DNA from: Pleurotus ostreatus/Saccharomyces cerevisiae fusant
Lineage: Eukaryota; Opisthokonta
Reading direction: 5' to 3'
Length of the DNA stretch: 64,000 bases
Assembly (NCBI GenBank): GCA_024196135.1
Contig: JAMQCK010000002.1
Coordinates: forward strand, 1 to 64,000
Part shown: piece after piece, positions 1 through 10,450 of the stretch
Numbering within the stretch: the first letter of the stretch is position 1
Layout: every line of letters begins with the position of its first letter
The notes under the pieces: generated by a model
Database searches by the model: none
Told to the model about the DNA's origin: nothing
The model's input: only the letters and a program-made list of their open reading frames with translations
Translations under genes and position numbers: made by a program

Positions 1-210
1 ATCGAGCTTCTCGCGCCCGGCAAGTTTGGTGACCAACTGGACCTCGCCTGTGCCACGCGCACCATACTTGCCGTTCCGGATAACAATGGCGCGCTGGGTG
101 GTTGGCTTTTCCGCGGCATCTTGCTTCTTGTTCGCGCTCTTCTGGAGGGCGGAGGGGCCCTTCTTCACGAGATCCTTCGTCGCCGGCTTGAACGACGATG
201 GGGGTGCCAT
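1..210 (-). CDS. Unrecognised protein, N-terminal 70 residues only
   Basis: An open reading frame starts with ATG at 210-208 on the minus strand and runs without a stop to the window edge, so only the first 70 codons are visible. The protein begins MAPPSSFKPATKDLVKK and is rich in Lys and Ala over its first 35 residues, then turns into a mixed segment with Gly and basic residues (TQRAIVIRNGKYGARGTG) that looks folded. The codon use matches the neighbouring genes. I do not recognise the family; the basic N-terminus would suit a nucleic-acid or ribosome-associated protein, but that is a guess. The rest of the gene lies before base 1. Confidence 0.45.
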   Translation of the reverse strand, partial: MAPPSSFKPATKDLVKKGPSALQKSANKKQDAAEKPTTQRAIVIRNGKYGARGTGEVQLVTKLAGREKLD

Positions 211-775
211 GGTGGGCGTCCAAGACAAGAGTGTGGTTGTGGTCCAAACAGACGCGCGCACTTGCCAAAATCGTCTTGGCCCTCGCGCGCCGCACAAAGA
301 GCGCGCTTGGACCGGCCCATTGTCCGAATCTCCCACGCGTTACGGTCACATTCAACCTTTGAGAGGAACGGTCATGGTGAACAATGGCAGACGAGGTCTT
401 CGAAGCTTCTATGTGTCTCATCTCCTCGCAGCAAGCTATATACAGCGCTATAGCTGCGCTTCGGCGTTGTGATGTGGCGTGTAGCCTCGAATCACAGCGG
501 CGCGGTACGGCCGTAGTCTGGCCGGTAGACGAGTATAGCGCGCGCTCCCCAGATCAGTTTCATTCAAACGGCCCCTTCCAAGCTCCATAGCATGTCATAA
601 ATCCCAGGTCCCTTCTGTTACATTCGTCCACGACACCTGTTCCTTCTGACCTCCGTAGATCGGCCCTTACTCGCGCCCATCTCGTATAGAGAAACGTTTG
701 CAGGCCCTTTATAGGCAGGCCCGGGGGCCAGGGTATCTCTTCTTCCCCCGCGATCCTTTTCGCATATGCTGTGTT
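211..775. other. Intergenic region, divergent promoter space
   Basis: This stretch lies between the start of the truncated minus-strand gene and the start of the membrane-protein gene. It has short overlapping ORFs on both strands with no recognisable protein and pyrimidine-rich runs typical of fungal promoters. I see no RNA gene or repeat in it. Confidence 0.5.
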
Positions 776-3108
776 ATGTCTTCTACCCTTTCACTTTCCG
801 GTGAGCATACAACGTCTTGTAGTGCATCTCCGCTGACAACAGCGACTTCGATGTAGTTGAAGACAGTTCTCCACTCATTTCTTATAACCCAGAAGGTGCA
901 TGGAAGGATGGGGACGAATCTGCCGCTGAGGAGCGCTACTTCGCTGGCACCTGCTAGCACGAGGTTGCTGAACACTACTACCTCGCAGCCCTACTCAGGC
1001 CAGTCATTCCACTATACGGCATACAAGAATGCGTCCGCCTCCGTCACTTTCAATGGTCAGCCTGCTTCCTTCTTGCTACCGGTGCCAATCTCTTGACATG
1101 TACCAAGGCACCGGCATTTCCATCTATGGCGCCAACGGTCCCGACTACGGTCCCTACACGATCTATGTCGACAACGTCCTCGTAGGCGCAGGCAACGGCA
1201 AGGCTTATTCGACGCAGACCAAGGCTCTGCTCGGCACCGTCTCCGACCTCGATCAAGGCGAGCACACTGTTGAGCTCATCAACAACAGTGATGCGCTGCT
1301 CGACATCGACTGGGTCGTACTGTCTACCGATCTCAAGTCAGACGGGTGCGCTTTCTTATCTGCCAACCGCTATTCTTGACATCGGGGTCTGATTTACTTT
1401 CGATAGGGTGTCTGTCGGTCACGAAGACAGTGGCGTCGAATACCACCCGTCCTCCGAGTGGAAGTCTACGGACGACGGACAGTACGTCGCATACACAAAT
1501 TGCAGTGATTCTGGCTAATGAGTGCAATAGCACGACATCGTCCGAAGTGGCGTATGCGTCGCTGACTTTCTACGGCGACGCCGTCGCGGTCTATGGCACC
1601 GCCTCCTCGAATGACACCCGGGTTCAAGCCCTCGTCGACGGAGATGCCTTTCCGATGCCCGCGACGAACACTACGGATTTAACAACAGCGCATACCGGGG
1701 TATGTTTCGGTTTCCCGGAGTCGCTACACCGCTTGCTGATGACCGTATAGGTTCTACTTGTAAGTGATCGCTCGCAGGTGCAGATCGACCGTGAACTCTG
1801 ACATTGCCTCAAGTACTTCTTGACCGGTCTTCCAACTAGCGAACACTCCCTTAAGATCGCCGCCGACCCCTCCTCATCGGGGAAGACCTTGGCCATAGAC
1901 TCCATCCATATTTATTCATCCTCCGGCTCTGCCTCAGTCGCGTGAGTACCTCGCCCTCGCCCGCCCGCCTATCACCCGCAGGCGTGGGACGTCCCTCGCG
2001 CGCCGCATGCCTTGCCCTGCTGACCCCCTACCCGCATACTTCCCCTCTGACGCGTACCTTACAGGAACTGGAAACCCGCGTCGACTTCGCACGAACTCCC
2101 ACTGGGCATAATTCTGGGCGCAGCCGTCGGCGGGGGCGTCCTCGCGCTCGTCCTTCTTTTCTTCCTCGTCCAGTTCCTGCGCAAGCGGCATAAGCGGCGC
2201 GCGCACGCCGGGTCGGACGACGAGTCCCCGTGCCCTGATTTGCCTATCGTCGCCGAGGGCCCATCGAGCCTGTTCAAGCCAATGATGCGGTCGTTCAGCA
2301 TGCGCACCAAGTCGCACTCGCGCTGGTCGGACGAGACGCTCGCAGCCAAGTGGCACTGGAAGAAGGAAAAGGGGAAGGGTAAAGGGAAGAACGCTAAAGC
2401 AAAGGACAAACGTGGCACAAAGAAGAGCGAGATGAGCGAGAAGGGACGCACTGGAACCCTAGGCGCAGACGCGACCCTGACGCCGCTTCCGCGTATGCGC
2501 GCGTTCTCACCGGATAGCACGACAACGCTCAGCTCGTACGCCTCGAACGCGCCTATGCTGTATTCTAGTCATACTAGCCCGTCGAGCGCGTCCTTCGGTG
2601 GAAACATAACACCGGCGACTGCTACCTTCGAAGCCCCGACGACCTTCCAAGCTGAACAGTACCCACGACAACTTACGGTGCGTAAATTCACTGCAGTCTT
2701 GGCATCCCGTACTTCCATCGTCCTGTCTTCCCGTCCTCTCCGTTTCCCGCCTTACGTTCTTCCTCTCGCCGAACCACCTGCATGGAAGCTGACATTCCCG
2801 ACAGCCCTACCGAGGAGGCCCTCACCGGCCGGAGAAACGACCACCTACGCTCCTGTACTGATCTGCGTTCCCTATTTAACCGTTATTTATTCACAGCTGG
2901 ACGCTGTGCGCATCGACCTAGCCTATCGATGCCCTGGGACTCTGGCATCTACTCGGAGAGTGGATTTTATCTTACTACTTACAGCCACCTCTCTGATGTA
3001 CGCACGGGTCGAAAGGGCCAAGTGTCCAGTGTTGGTAGCAGATGTACGAAGAAGGAGGTTTTGTGTTTCATTGGATCTCAGGACATAAACTGTTTAGAAT
3101 TTGGTTAG
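776..3108 (+). CDS. Single-pass plasma-membrane protein with two ectodomain modules; apparent frame break
   Basis: The protein starts at ATG 776 (MSSTLSLS), is interrupted by an intron at 801-856, and continues with VEDSSPLISYNPEGAWKDG, the start of an ectodomain common in Agaricomycete membrane proteins. A second intron lies at 1056-1107. The first module ends near DIDWVVLSTD and a second begins near GHEDSGVEYHPSSEW and ends near SLKIAADPSSSGKT. A transmembrane helix (IILGAAVGGGVLALVLLFFLV, bases about 2107-2170) is followed by RKRHKRR, so the tail is cytosolic; it is Ser/Lys rich. The reading frame that fits the family hits TAG at 955-957, and the matching sequence resumes one frame over, with no convincing intron between. 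The C-terminal exons after about 2675 are uncertain; a plausible intron runs from 2709 to about 2787. Function unknown; a cell-surface sensor or adhesin is a guess. Confidence 0.55.
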
Positions 3109-3430
3109 AATGTGTAGAGTCCAGGGGGGAAAACCTGGCTTTCTGAGTGCCCCTGCTGCCGGTGCTGGCACTAAGGTCGGGACCTGCACGTGATTCCCAC
3201 GGGGGGGGGAAATACATTTGTATACCGCGTCATGTACCTAAGACAAACTGCGGTGTAAACTACAGAAGTAGCCTACGAGAAACAATGAGGAACACGTGTG
3301 AGGTATGGATGTGAGGAGTAGGTAGGAGGACTTTGCAGGGAGGTGGTGACTTGAAGGTGGAAAATGGCATGCCAGCGTAAGTGACAGAGTACCAAGAACT
3401 ACAACTAGCCCGACACGTTGCAAACCAGCA
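3109..3430. other. Intergenic region between convergent genes
   Basis: This short convergent space holds probable 3' untranslated sequence of both neighbours and a homopolymeric G run near 3201-3209. I see no gene in it. Confidence 0.4.
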
Positions 3431-4798
3431 CTAGCCACTGTTGGCATCGCTACGATCGCCGCCGCGCCTACGCCTCTTCGGCTCAGGGGCGGGAGGGGAG
3501 GAATCGGGAGGGCGGCGAGCCGTGCCACTGCGGGTGATGACACCAGCCATGCCGGGCGTGTTCGAGGCGGTGGACGCCCGGGTCGTAGGCTCCACTTCCA
3601 TGGAGTCGACATCCCTTGCGGGATTGTGGCTGGGAGGTTGGGCGGGTGTAATAGGCGCAGGAGGTTGGGAGCTGGGAGTGGACTTGGGGGCGATAGGCGT
3701 TTTGAGTGCGCGCGGCTTCGGCTTCCACCGTCTAACCTTGGCCACCGCGCCGAAGGCATAGAAGGTGCCAGAAGCGAGCACTTGCCGTAGCATAGTGCCA
3801 TCCGGGTCCCTGAACGCGAATGTGAGGGACGAGAATGAGCCGGGGGTGTAGGAGCTAGGATCCCGAACCCAGCGCGGGGGCGTCTTGAGTTCGAGCTGCC
3901 TGTACATGGCATTGTTGGCGGCGAGGGTGGTATTGCACTCGGCTTCGGTGAAAGCGCCCGGACGATCATTGGCGACGCCAGTCGGTACGTGATCCAGGAC
4001 TACCTGCTCCCATACGTCGACGAGTTCCGTTCTGCAGATGGGGTATTCGGGCTTAAGGGCGGCGACGATTGTGTCGCTCGCGGCAACGAGTTCTTTGGCC
4101 GTGGTCTCCGGTCCGGCTACGATCACCAGGTTGCCCGCATGAGAGGGTTTCGCGGCGGAAACCCGAACCTGGGAGTGGAGCGGCGACGCTTGAAGTGCAG
4201 CACCAATCTTCCGGACGATCGCGGGGGCCGCGGCCCTGGCGGCGTCGACGGGAGTGGGGTGCTCGAGGATTAGGGCGAGGCATGGCCTCTCCGAATCCTG
4301 CTTGTGCGGCGGGGTAGGAGGGGTGGGTGTAGGCTCCTTGCGTTTGGGCTGCGCAGGCGTGCGCGGGGGTTTGGGCGGTGCGGGTGGGCGGGATGGGGTG
4401 CGCGCGGGCGGCGCTTTGGCCACAGTCTCTGCCCACGAGGGCATGCTTGGCTGCGGCGGTGCGGGAGGGGCAGGCGGAGGAGTGGCCTTGATCGACACGA
4501 CCAGGTCCCTCAACTCCGCCAGCTCCTTCCGAAGACTGGCGAGGTCTTCGGCAACGTTGGGCGGGGGTGGTTGTAGCCTGGGTCCGAGCATTGCACGGAA
4601 AAATTCTTCGCGTTCATCGTCATACCTGAGCAACAGCTGCTGCTCGGTTTTGGCATCTGCGTCGTGTTTCGAGTGAAGGACATCGTATGCAAGTTGGGCC
4701 TGCTCGAGGCAGTCGTTGATGTGGTGTCGGAGAGATAGGTTTGTAGCGTTTTCTAAGCGGGGCCACCGCATCGGCTGGATCCATAAGGGAGGAGCCAT
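3431..4798 (-). mobile_element. Orphan LINE (Tad-clade-like) ORF1/Gag-like protein, 455 aa
   Basis: One uninterrupted ORF of 456 codons starts with ATG at 4798. The N-terminus (MAPPLWIQPMRW) leads into a helical region with a probable coiled coil (LASLRKELAELRDLVVSIKA), then a long Pro-rich linker, then the motif PSWAETVAKAP, which is a hallmark of ORF1 proteins of fungal non-LTR retrotransposons. An alpha/beta region follows (about residues 175-300: CLALILEHPTPVDAARAAAP, GNLVIVAGPETTAKELVAAS), resembling the RNA-binding core of such proteins. The C-terminus is Pro-rich and ends in a basic KRRRR patch; I see no CCHC knuckles. No reverse transcriptase follows downstream on the same strand, where only about 320 bases separate it from the next gene. 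It is either a 3'-truncated element or a domesticated copy. The family call rests on motif recall, not a search. Confidence 0.55.
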
Positions 4799-5026
4799 GA
4801 TGGTCGGAGGCAAGTGGCGTCGTCACGTGGCCGTGATGCGTCCACGTGTGTGAGACGCGAGCATCCTCCAACTTAGCCGCGCACCCTACGAGCACCTGAG
4901 CATATCCACGTACTGAAGGTACCTTTGCATCAGCCCCATGGATGCTCAGGGTAGCGAGCATTTGACTGCGGCCATTTCGACATTTTTTTCTATCTCTACG
5001 TCGACTGCCTTTTACAATGGCACCAC

Positions 5027-5779
5027 TTATGCGTTTGCCGTCTTCTCCTCTCCTAAGTCAGGCCAGAAGGCTGCTTCCAACTCGATGGTGCGCTCCCAAA
5101 CCTCCTCTGCTCTCTTCCACCTTGGGGAATCGGGCTGAATGTCCAAGTCGTCAACGATGTCCCGCAAGTCTTCGACAAAATTGATGAACTCGTTGCAGGT
5201 CCAGTTTTCCGACAGGTCGTTTATCGGCTGGCCCGTTATGTTCAAGGCCTTGAGGCCCTTCTTCACATTCGTCCATACGTCCAAGTACGCCTAATCATGA
5301 TTAGCACAGGCCCTAGCGTTCATGAACATACGAACCTTCTCCATCGCCCACAAGAACACCATGTTTTCTTCCAGTGACGCAGTAGCGAGCCGTGCCATCT
5401 CCGCGGTGTAGTCTCTGGTACCCTTCCGCTCCTTCCAACCTTCGATCTTCAGATTGTACTGCTTCGCCGTGTCGCCGAAGAAGCCAACCTCCCGAACGAC
5501 ATTCTGCAGGGAGAACAGCAATATCGACAGGACGCGCTTATTGATCGCCTCCTTCTCCGCGTCTTCATAAGGAATCGCCGCTATTATGTGGCCAATGAAT
5601 TTTGGATACGCTTGCGATGCGTAGATCTTGTCCTGCGATAGCCAGTATCCCAGCGTGGACGCCGGGAGCTGTCCGGATCTGGCGGCTTCAAGGAAGGGGT
5701 GCGTGCGCGTCGCCACATTGTATAGGTCCTCCCGAAGGGTGACGAGGTGCGTGGTGAGCTTGCGCGATACGGGTGGCAT
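5027..5779 (-). CDS. TENA/THI-4 (thiaminase-2-like) family protein
   Basis: Two exons (5336-5779 and 5027-5290, intron 5291-5335, GT-AG) give 235 residues. The fold is the all-helical heme-oxygenase-like bundle of the TENA/THI-4 family. Diagnostic stretches are the early HPFLEAARSGQLP with LGYWLSQDKIYASQAYPKFIG near residues 25-60, where the family uses a tyrosine/aspartate pocket, and the C-terminal pattern in which a Trp and Glu helix (RAEEVWERTIELEAAFW) ends the protein. Family members hydrolyse thiamin degradation products (aminopyrimidine salvage); many fungal paralogues of this type are uncharacterised, so substrate is not assigned. Length fits the family's usual 210-240. It stands alone, with its own promoter facing 5780-5985. 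Confidence 0.8.
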
Positions 5780-5903
5780 AATGCTCCAACGCTGACGGCT
5801 TCAGGCAAGGAGTCAATGGGGGCGCAGTGTCAGTGAGTCGAGGCGCCCTGATCTGGCCTAAGATAGGCATCGTACAGGCCGTTGCGTCATAGGCGCCGGG
5901 CGC

Positions 5904-5911
5904 TTATAAGG
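5904..5911 (+). promoter_or_regulatory. TATA-like box of the first Cys-tail gene
   Basis: The sequence TTATAAGG lies 75 bases before ATG 5986. The paralogue at 6709 has a TATA-like element at a similar short distance. Confidence 0.4.
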
Positions 5912-5985
5912 TGGGTCTGCACTGCGCAGGGGCTCAGAAACAGGTCGCGCAAACCATCTTCGCGAACCGTACTCTACCGACTACC

Positions 5986-6283
5986 ATGCCATTCGTACCC
6001 AACTCCGTTGAGCTACCAGCCTTGCCCAAGGCGGCCCACAGTCCTGCCGGGGATCGCGTTACTTCCAGGCAACCCAGTCCCTCAAGCGGCATGTCTCTCA
6101 GCGGTTCCTCCTCCAAAGCAGGCGATCGCCAATCCGGACAGGAGGGGGCCATGAGGCAACGCGGAGGATGCATACCATGCCCGGTACGCCTGCATTGTCT
6201 TCCAGTGAACTTTGGGCTGATGCGCGCTCTAGGATGGATCTATATGCTACATCATCCCAATACCGTGTTGCTGCTGCCCTTAG
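5986..6283 (+). CDS. Small protein with Cys-rich tail (paralogue A)
   Basis: Two exons (5986-6183 and 6233-6283, intron 6184-6232) give 81 residues. The first 55 residues are low-complexity Ser/Pro/Ala/Gln. The end is strongly patterned: RQRGGCIPCP, then across the phase-0 splice DGSICYIIPIPCCCCP and stop. The gene 430 bases downstream has the same layout and the same tail, so the second exon, too short for ordinary ORF calling, is real. Tail cysteines packed against a hydrophobic stretch would suit S-acylation and membrane anchoring, but this is inference. I recall similar tails in other mushroom genomes but no known function. Confidence 0.75.
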
Positions 6284-6708
6284 GCGACAGTCATGTATTC
6301 CAGCTGGTTTGATGCTGTCCGTCTCGTGTACCCACCGAGTATACCCAACCTAATGACTGTAACTGTACTTCCTTTTTTTGATTCTTCTTGCTCTTGGACA
6401 ATGGACACCACCTTTATCCTGAAGCGCAAGAAGTCACATATCCCCCCTCCCCAACTCTCCTGACTGGGTCGGTGCAGCGCAGGTTCTAGTCTACGGCACA
6501 CCGTACACTTCGCTGCAGGTTCAGCGCGCCACCGACACGACTCCGGAGGTCTCATTTTGATCCGGCGGGTTGTCACGCACGTGGCCCTCGTCGCGAGGTC
6601 GTCATCGCCAAGCCTGACGCCCTCGCCGGGTCACTGCCTTCGCGCAGCCTTTTCTGATTCACTATATAGCGCAGCACCTCTTCCCAAACCACACCGAACA
6701 CGACAACC
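6284..6708. other. Intergenic region between the two Cys-tail genes
   Basis: Contains the 3' region of gene A and the promoter of gene B; only a TATA-like element is evident. Confidence 0.45.
6663..6669 (+). promoter_or_regulatory. TATA-like box of the second Cys-tail gene
   Basis: TATATAG lies 40 bases before ATG 6709, a short distance consistent with a compact promoter. Confidence 0.45.
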
Positions 6709-6974
6709 ATGAGCCCCACGCCCACCTACCCACCTGCGCCTACCGCCACTGCGCCGGCGAACCCCGCGCCTGTCGTACAGCAGCCAGGCGCCAACACCCG
6801 GGGCATGTCTGTGTCTCGCGAGGCGCAGAACCAAGAACAGAAGGCAGAGAGACTGAGGGGTGGATGCATTCCGCTTCCTGTGAGTCTTCGCGATCTCCTG
6901 AATAACAGCGATGCTGAGCAGGTACCTAGAACGGCGGTCGCTGCTGGATCATCCCCATCCCATGCTGCTGCTAA
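6709..6974 (+). CDS. Small protein with Cys-rich tail (paralogue B)
   Basis: Two exons (6709-6879 and 6930-6974, intron 6880-6929) give 71 residues. The N-terminal half is Pro/Ala/Thr rich. The end reads RLRGGCIPLP, then after the phase-0 splice NGGRCWIIPIPCCC and stop, matching paralogue A position by position, including the splice site after CIPxP and the run of terminal cysteines. The basic RLR before the first Cys and the aromatic-IIPIP core are the conserved parts; the N-terminal linker is not. The pair is a tandem duplication in the same orientation. Membrane attachment by cysteine acylation is inferred. Confidence 0.75.
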
Positions 6975-7698
6975 GCGTGTATGGAGTTACACACATCCGC
7001 CGCTTCTTTACGACCCATGATGCCAGAGATTTCGACGGACCAATATATGTTGTTCAATTGCAATGTCAGCCTCGCTTGCACAAGTCAACATTGCCCCCTC
7101 AATCAGGATCGAGGATACTTGCAGGATGGTGCGGGATAGCGTGTCTATCTGCCAAATGGGTATCAAACGCCCAGCTCAGAATCAGCGCATTCTGGATATA
7201 GCTCCTGACCAGCTGTATATGGCCTGCTGTGTGTTTGACCCAGCATACCGTCGCGCCATGGCCCATGATTCGCCGCTACTTTGAGTAAGCTCTACGCGTT
7301 GCTTTCGTCTTGTCCCGCGTTGCTACTATTCGCTCAGACGATGTTCTGTGTGGTTATGACTTATAGGTGGATAGCATACCCTTCCAGTGAAGGCGACATA
7401 TCGGAAGGTCCAGGTATGTTTCGGGTGGCGCGCACCTGCAGAGCGTGTCCATCACGCTTTGGTCCGACATGCGTTAGCGTCGGTCTCAGAGTCGTGTTAC
7501 GGCGCGTATCGGCCACCCCATAGATACACGCGTAAAGAGGCTCACCATCTCGAGGCATGCCGTATAATACCCGCGACCTTCGTCGCGAATCCTAGTAACC
7601 CGCTCGCGCCTTCCGCTGGTGCCATTTTTCCTTTCTTTCGACCATCTGGCTCCTCAAGTTCTCTGTCCACTCCCAGCTCCGCCAGACCGCAGACGGCC
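6975..7698. other. Intergenic region upstream of NYN1
   Basis: About 720 bases with only short overlapping ORFs. One of them (7063-7284, plus strand, 73 codons) has a protein-like composition but no recognisable family and no clear splice partners, so I do not call it. The last 100 bases are pyrimidine-rich and are the probable NYN1 promoter. Confidence 0.4.
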
Positions 7699-9359
7699 AT
7701 GTTCAGGTCCAGCGAAAAGGTTGCAGTGTTTTGGGACTACGGTGAGCTCGAAGTTTGTCCTCTTGATGGTCGCGTGCTCACCCACAATGGTCTAGAAAAC
7801 TGCGCTCCTCCAGCACAGGTGTCTGGCTACGACGTCGTCGACACTATTCGAGGCATCGGGCACCGCTACGGAGCCATATGCCAGCTGAAGGCTTACCTCG
7901 AGCCTCCAAGGCAGTATGTCGACCCGTCAGGGACGGCGCGGCTGCTTGCCTTGCGAACCGAATTGCAGGCGTCGGGTGTATCCTTGACGGACTGCCCGCA
8001 CAACGGAATGAAGGAGGTCGCTGACCATATGATGCAGGGTGAGCTCGCCGTCCTGCTCCCTTGTTCGTGCAGGTACTCACCAGGTTGTCGCAGTCGATAT
8101 GCTGGCATTCGCTCTCGACCATCCGGCCCCAGCGACCGTTATCCTCATCACTGGCGACCGCGACTTCGCTTACGCAACAGCCGTGCTACGGGCTCGACGC
8201 TACCGCGTCGTCATACTGTCGCTCCCCCACATCCACGAGACTTTGAAGGCGCAGGCCGACGAGTGGCTGGAGTGGGGACCTGCGGTGCGGGCGACAGAAG
8301 ATCGACGGAGAGCAAGAACTGCGGGAAGCAGTGCTTTCAGCGAGTCTGCGGAGGTGCTACGATCGACGCCGAAGGGAAGGGCGACGCGCGCGAGCTCACT
8401 GTCTTCAGTGACCTCAACCGTGTCTGCCCTATCCTCGTTGTCGTTGTCGCCGCCTTCGTTCCCCATCAGTGATGACAGGGACCTGTCCACCCCACCGTCT
8501 TCACCGCCATCTCTGACGACGTCGCCTGCCTCCACTAGTCAGGCGCCGGACGCCTACGATAGCGATGTGACGCTTGCGAACGTGTCGCCGTCTCCGACGC
8601 AGAGCGTTGAAGACAGGAAGCCCACGGACGTGCACCAGTTCGCGAAGACTTTGCTTGCATGCACCCCTCCGAACCTGCGTTTCTCCGATTTCTGGAGGGC
8701 GTCTCCTCAACTCATGTCTCCGGTGGTGAAACCCTTGTCGCCTGTCGTGACGCCTGCGACAGCGACAATAACGGGTAGTGTGGCGTATGCGCACCTCCAG
8801 CCAGATGTAGCAGCGGCGACTCCGCCCATTGCTTCGGCCGCGCCGGTGTACGAGGCACCGCCCATAGTCGTCCCCGCGCCGACCACGGTCTCCATCGCGC
8901 CCGCGCCTGCACCCTTAGAGGAGATACCGGCTATACCATCGGCCGTAGTGCAACCTCCTGTCGCCGCATCGCTTCCGACACCCCCTCCCTCCACGGCCCC
9001 GACCGCGCAGAACACACCGCAGGCTTCGGGTAGTTCGCCTGCTCAGATGAAAATCGTGCCGCAGAACTACGCCGCCCTCGTAAGTGTACTGCAAGATCAG
9101 CGTCGCCTCGGGAAGACGCAGTTCAGTCGCACTGAGCTCGCACGCTTGCTGAACATGAAAGACGTACGTTTACGCTCGCAACTTCGTACTCGCAGGCTGA
9201 CATTTACGACAGAGCATGGTCTACCGTCGCACGAAGGTCTCCGGTTGCAAGCAGTACCTTGCCCTAGCGGCCAAAGAAGGGTTTGTGGATCTAGGGGAAA
9301 CAGCCAGCACATCTTTGGCTTGGGTCGAACTGAAAGAGGAATGGCGAACGACATTTTGA
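7699..9359 (+). CDS. NYN1: NYN-domain RNase with one C-terminal LOTUS/OST-HTH-like module
   Basis: Four exons (7699-7741, 7796-8038, 8094-9163, 9213-9359) give 500 residues. The NYN (limkain-b1-type, PIN-like) domain fills about residues 1-170: VAVFWDY joins across a phase-1 intron to ENCAPP, then ASGVSLTDCPHNGMKEVADHM, then after a second phase-1 intron VDMLAFALDHPAPATVILITGDRDFAYA. The aspartates of FWD, AD and GDRDF, the expected metal ligands, are all present. The first intron is 54 nt and open, so a naive ORF wrongly retains 18 residues. A disordered Ser/Pro-rich linker leads to one module near residues 385-490 (YAALVSVLQDQRRLGKTQFS to ASTSLAWVEL), completed by the last short exon. It is the plus-strand, most upstream member of the cluster and is more divergent than NYN2-6: it has a seven-codon longer exon 2. 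Confidence 0.85.
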
Positions 9360-9940
9360 GTGGGCTTGCGGACTGGGAAGGCGAGCAACCGGTGAGAGTG
9401 CTGGCACCTCGCGGGCCTCCCGCATGGCGATAGGGCCATGTTGTATGCGATTATTCGAAGTGCTTGATCTATAACTTATTGGGCTTGTTGACTTCCACGA
9501 CGGTAGCACGCGAGCCCTATGAGCAAGCCGGTGAACTGTAGATCCGTCTCACCTCATGTCTTCCTGATAGCGGCGCGATCAGGCAATTGCTGAGCTTGAA
9601 GTGGCGCTGCTCGTGACCGGTTCAGTAACACAAGCGCGGTCCCAGGACGGTCGCTTGCCAGCAGCCACAGTGGCTTTCGGATCCGGCCGCAATCTGCTGT
9701 GTCATATAGGGCACGCAGGCGACTTACACTCACCGCATTGCATATCTCTAGCGTGGTACTGAATGCACAAACATGGAGGAAACGTGCATTTCGCATGTAG
9801 AACCTTGGTAATGAGAGGAGGTGTGCATCACAAGAACCCAAAACGACCCGTACCGACGTAAAAGGACAAGAGGAAAGCTGGAGGCATTGGAGCGCATTGA
9901 CTAACGCCGCGCACCAATGAGGAGGCTGCGATGACAGCGC
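9360..9940. other. Intergenic region between convergent genes
   Basis: Between the 3' ends of NYN1 and CMC2. Only short ORFs without recognisable products; no RNA gene seen. Confidence 0.4.
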
Positions 9941-10277
9941 TCAGCTCTCCCAAAAGTCCTTCTTCGCCTTTTCGAACTCGGCCTTCTTCCGCTTGGATTC
10001 CTCGCGGTTCTGTGCCGACCGGTTATTGCGCTAAGCTCTGTAAGCCGAGTGCGTGACGAGCGGGGATCGGACAAACTACTTACAGCCGCAATTAGGCACT
10101 TATTCAGCAGGTTCTCAATGTTCGAACATTTATCCGTCCATTTCGAGTAGGGGTCGGCCTCGCAGGCTTCCAGCGCCTCGACGAGTTCCTTGCAGTCTTT
10201 GCACCATGAGATATCAGTAGATGCAAGCAGATAGGGCGCCTACCGATACGCTTTTGGCCTGATAGTTGAGGATGCAT
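9941..10277 (-). CDS. CMC2: COX assembly mitochondrial protein 2 (twin CX9C)
   Basis: Three short exons (10244-10277, 10084-10196, 9941-10030) give 78 residues starting MHPQLS, the typical CMC2 start. Two CX9C motifs are visible: CKELVEALEAC and CSNIENLLNKC, the helical hairpin that is oxidised by Mia40 in the mitochondrial intermembrane space. The basic tail NREESKRKKAEFEKAKKDFW fits the family. CMC2 helps cytochrome c oxidase biogenesis. All exons are too small for ORF calling, which is why the gene is easily missed. It diverges from the transketolase gene, with 173 bases between the start codons. Confidence 0.9.
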
Positions 10278-10450
10278 TGAGGCGCAAGGAAAAGAGGAAC
10301 AGCAGTGCGGCAGTAGGTTGCGGCGGTCCGGGATCGGTCCGGGGTCGCCGAAGCGGACGCCTTCGGAGATTAGCGCATTGTGGGGATATTTATCGATCCG
10401 CGCAGATCTTGCTCTCCTCCTGCCCTTCTCCTCGTTACCACTTCACTACC

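Noticed and set aside
7742..7795. Continuous ORF reading through the FWDY region of NYN1 (and 32888-32944 in NYN6), which would add an insertion to the nuclease domain
   Set aside because: Both stretches are multiples of three, begin GT and end AG, and lie exactly where paralogues have non-readable introns; splicing restores the conserved FWDY-ENC.
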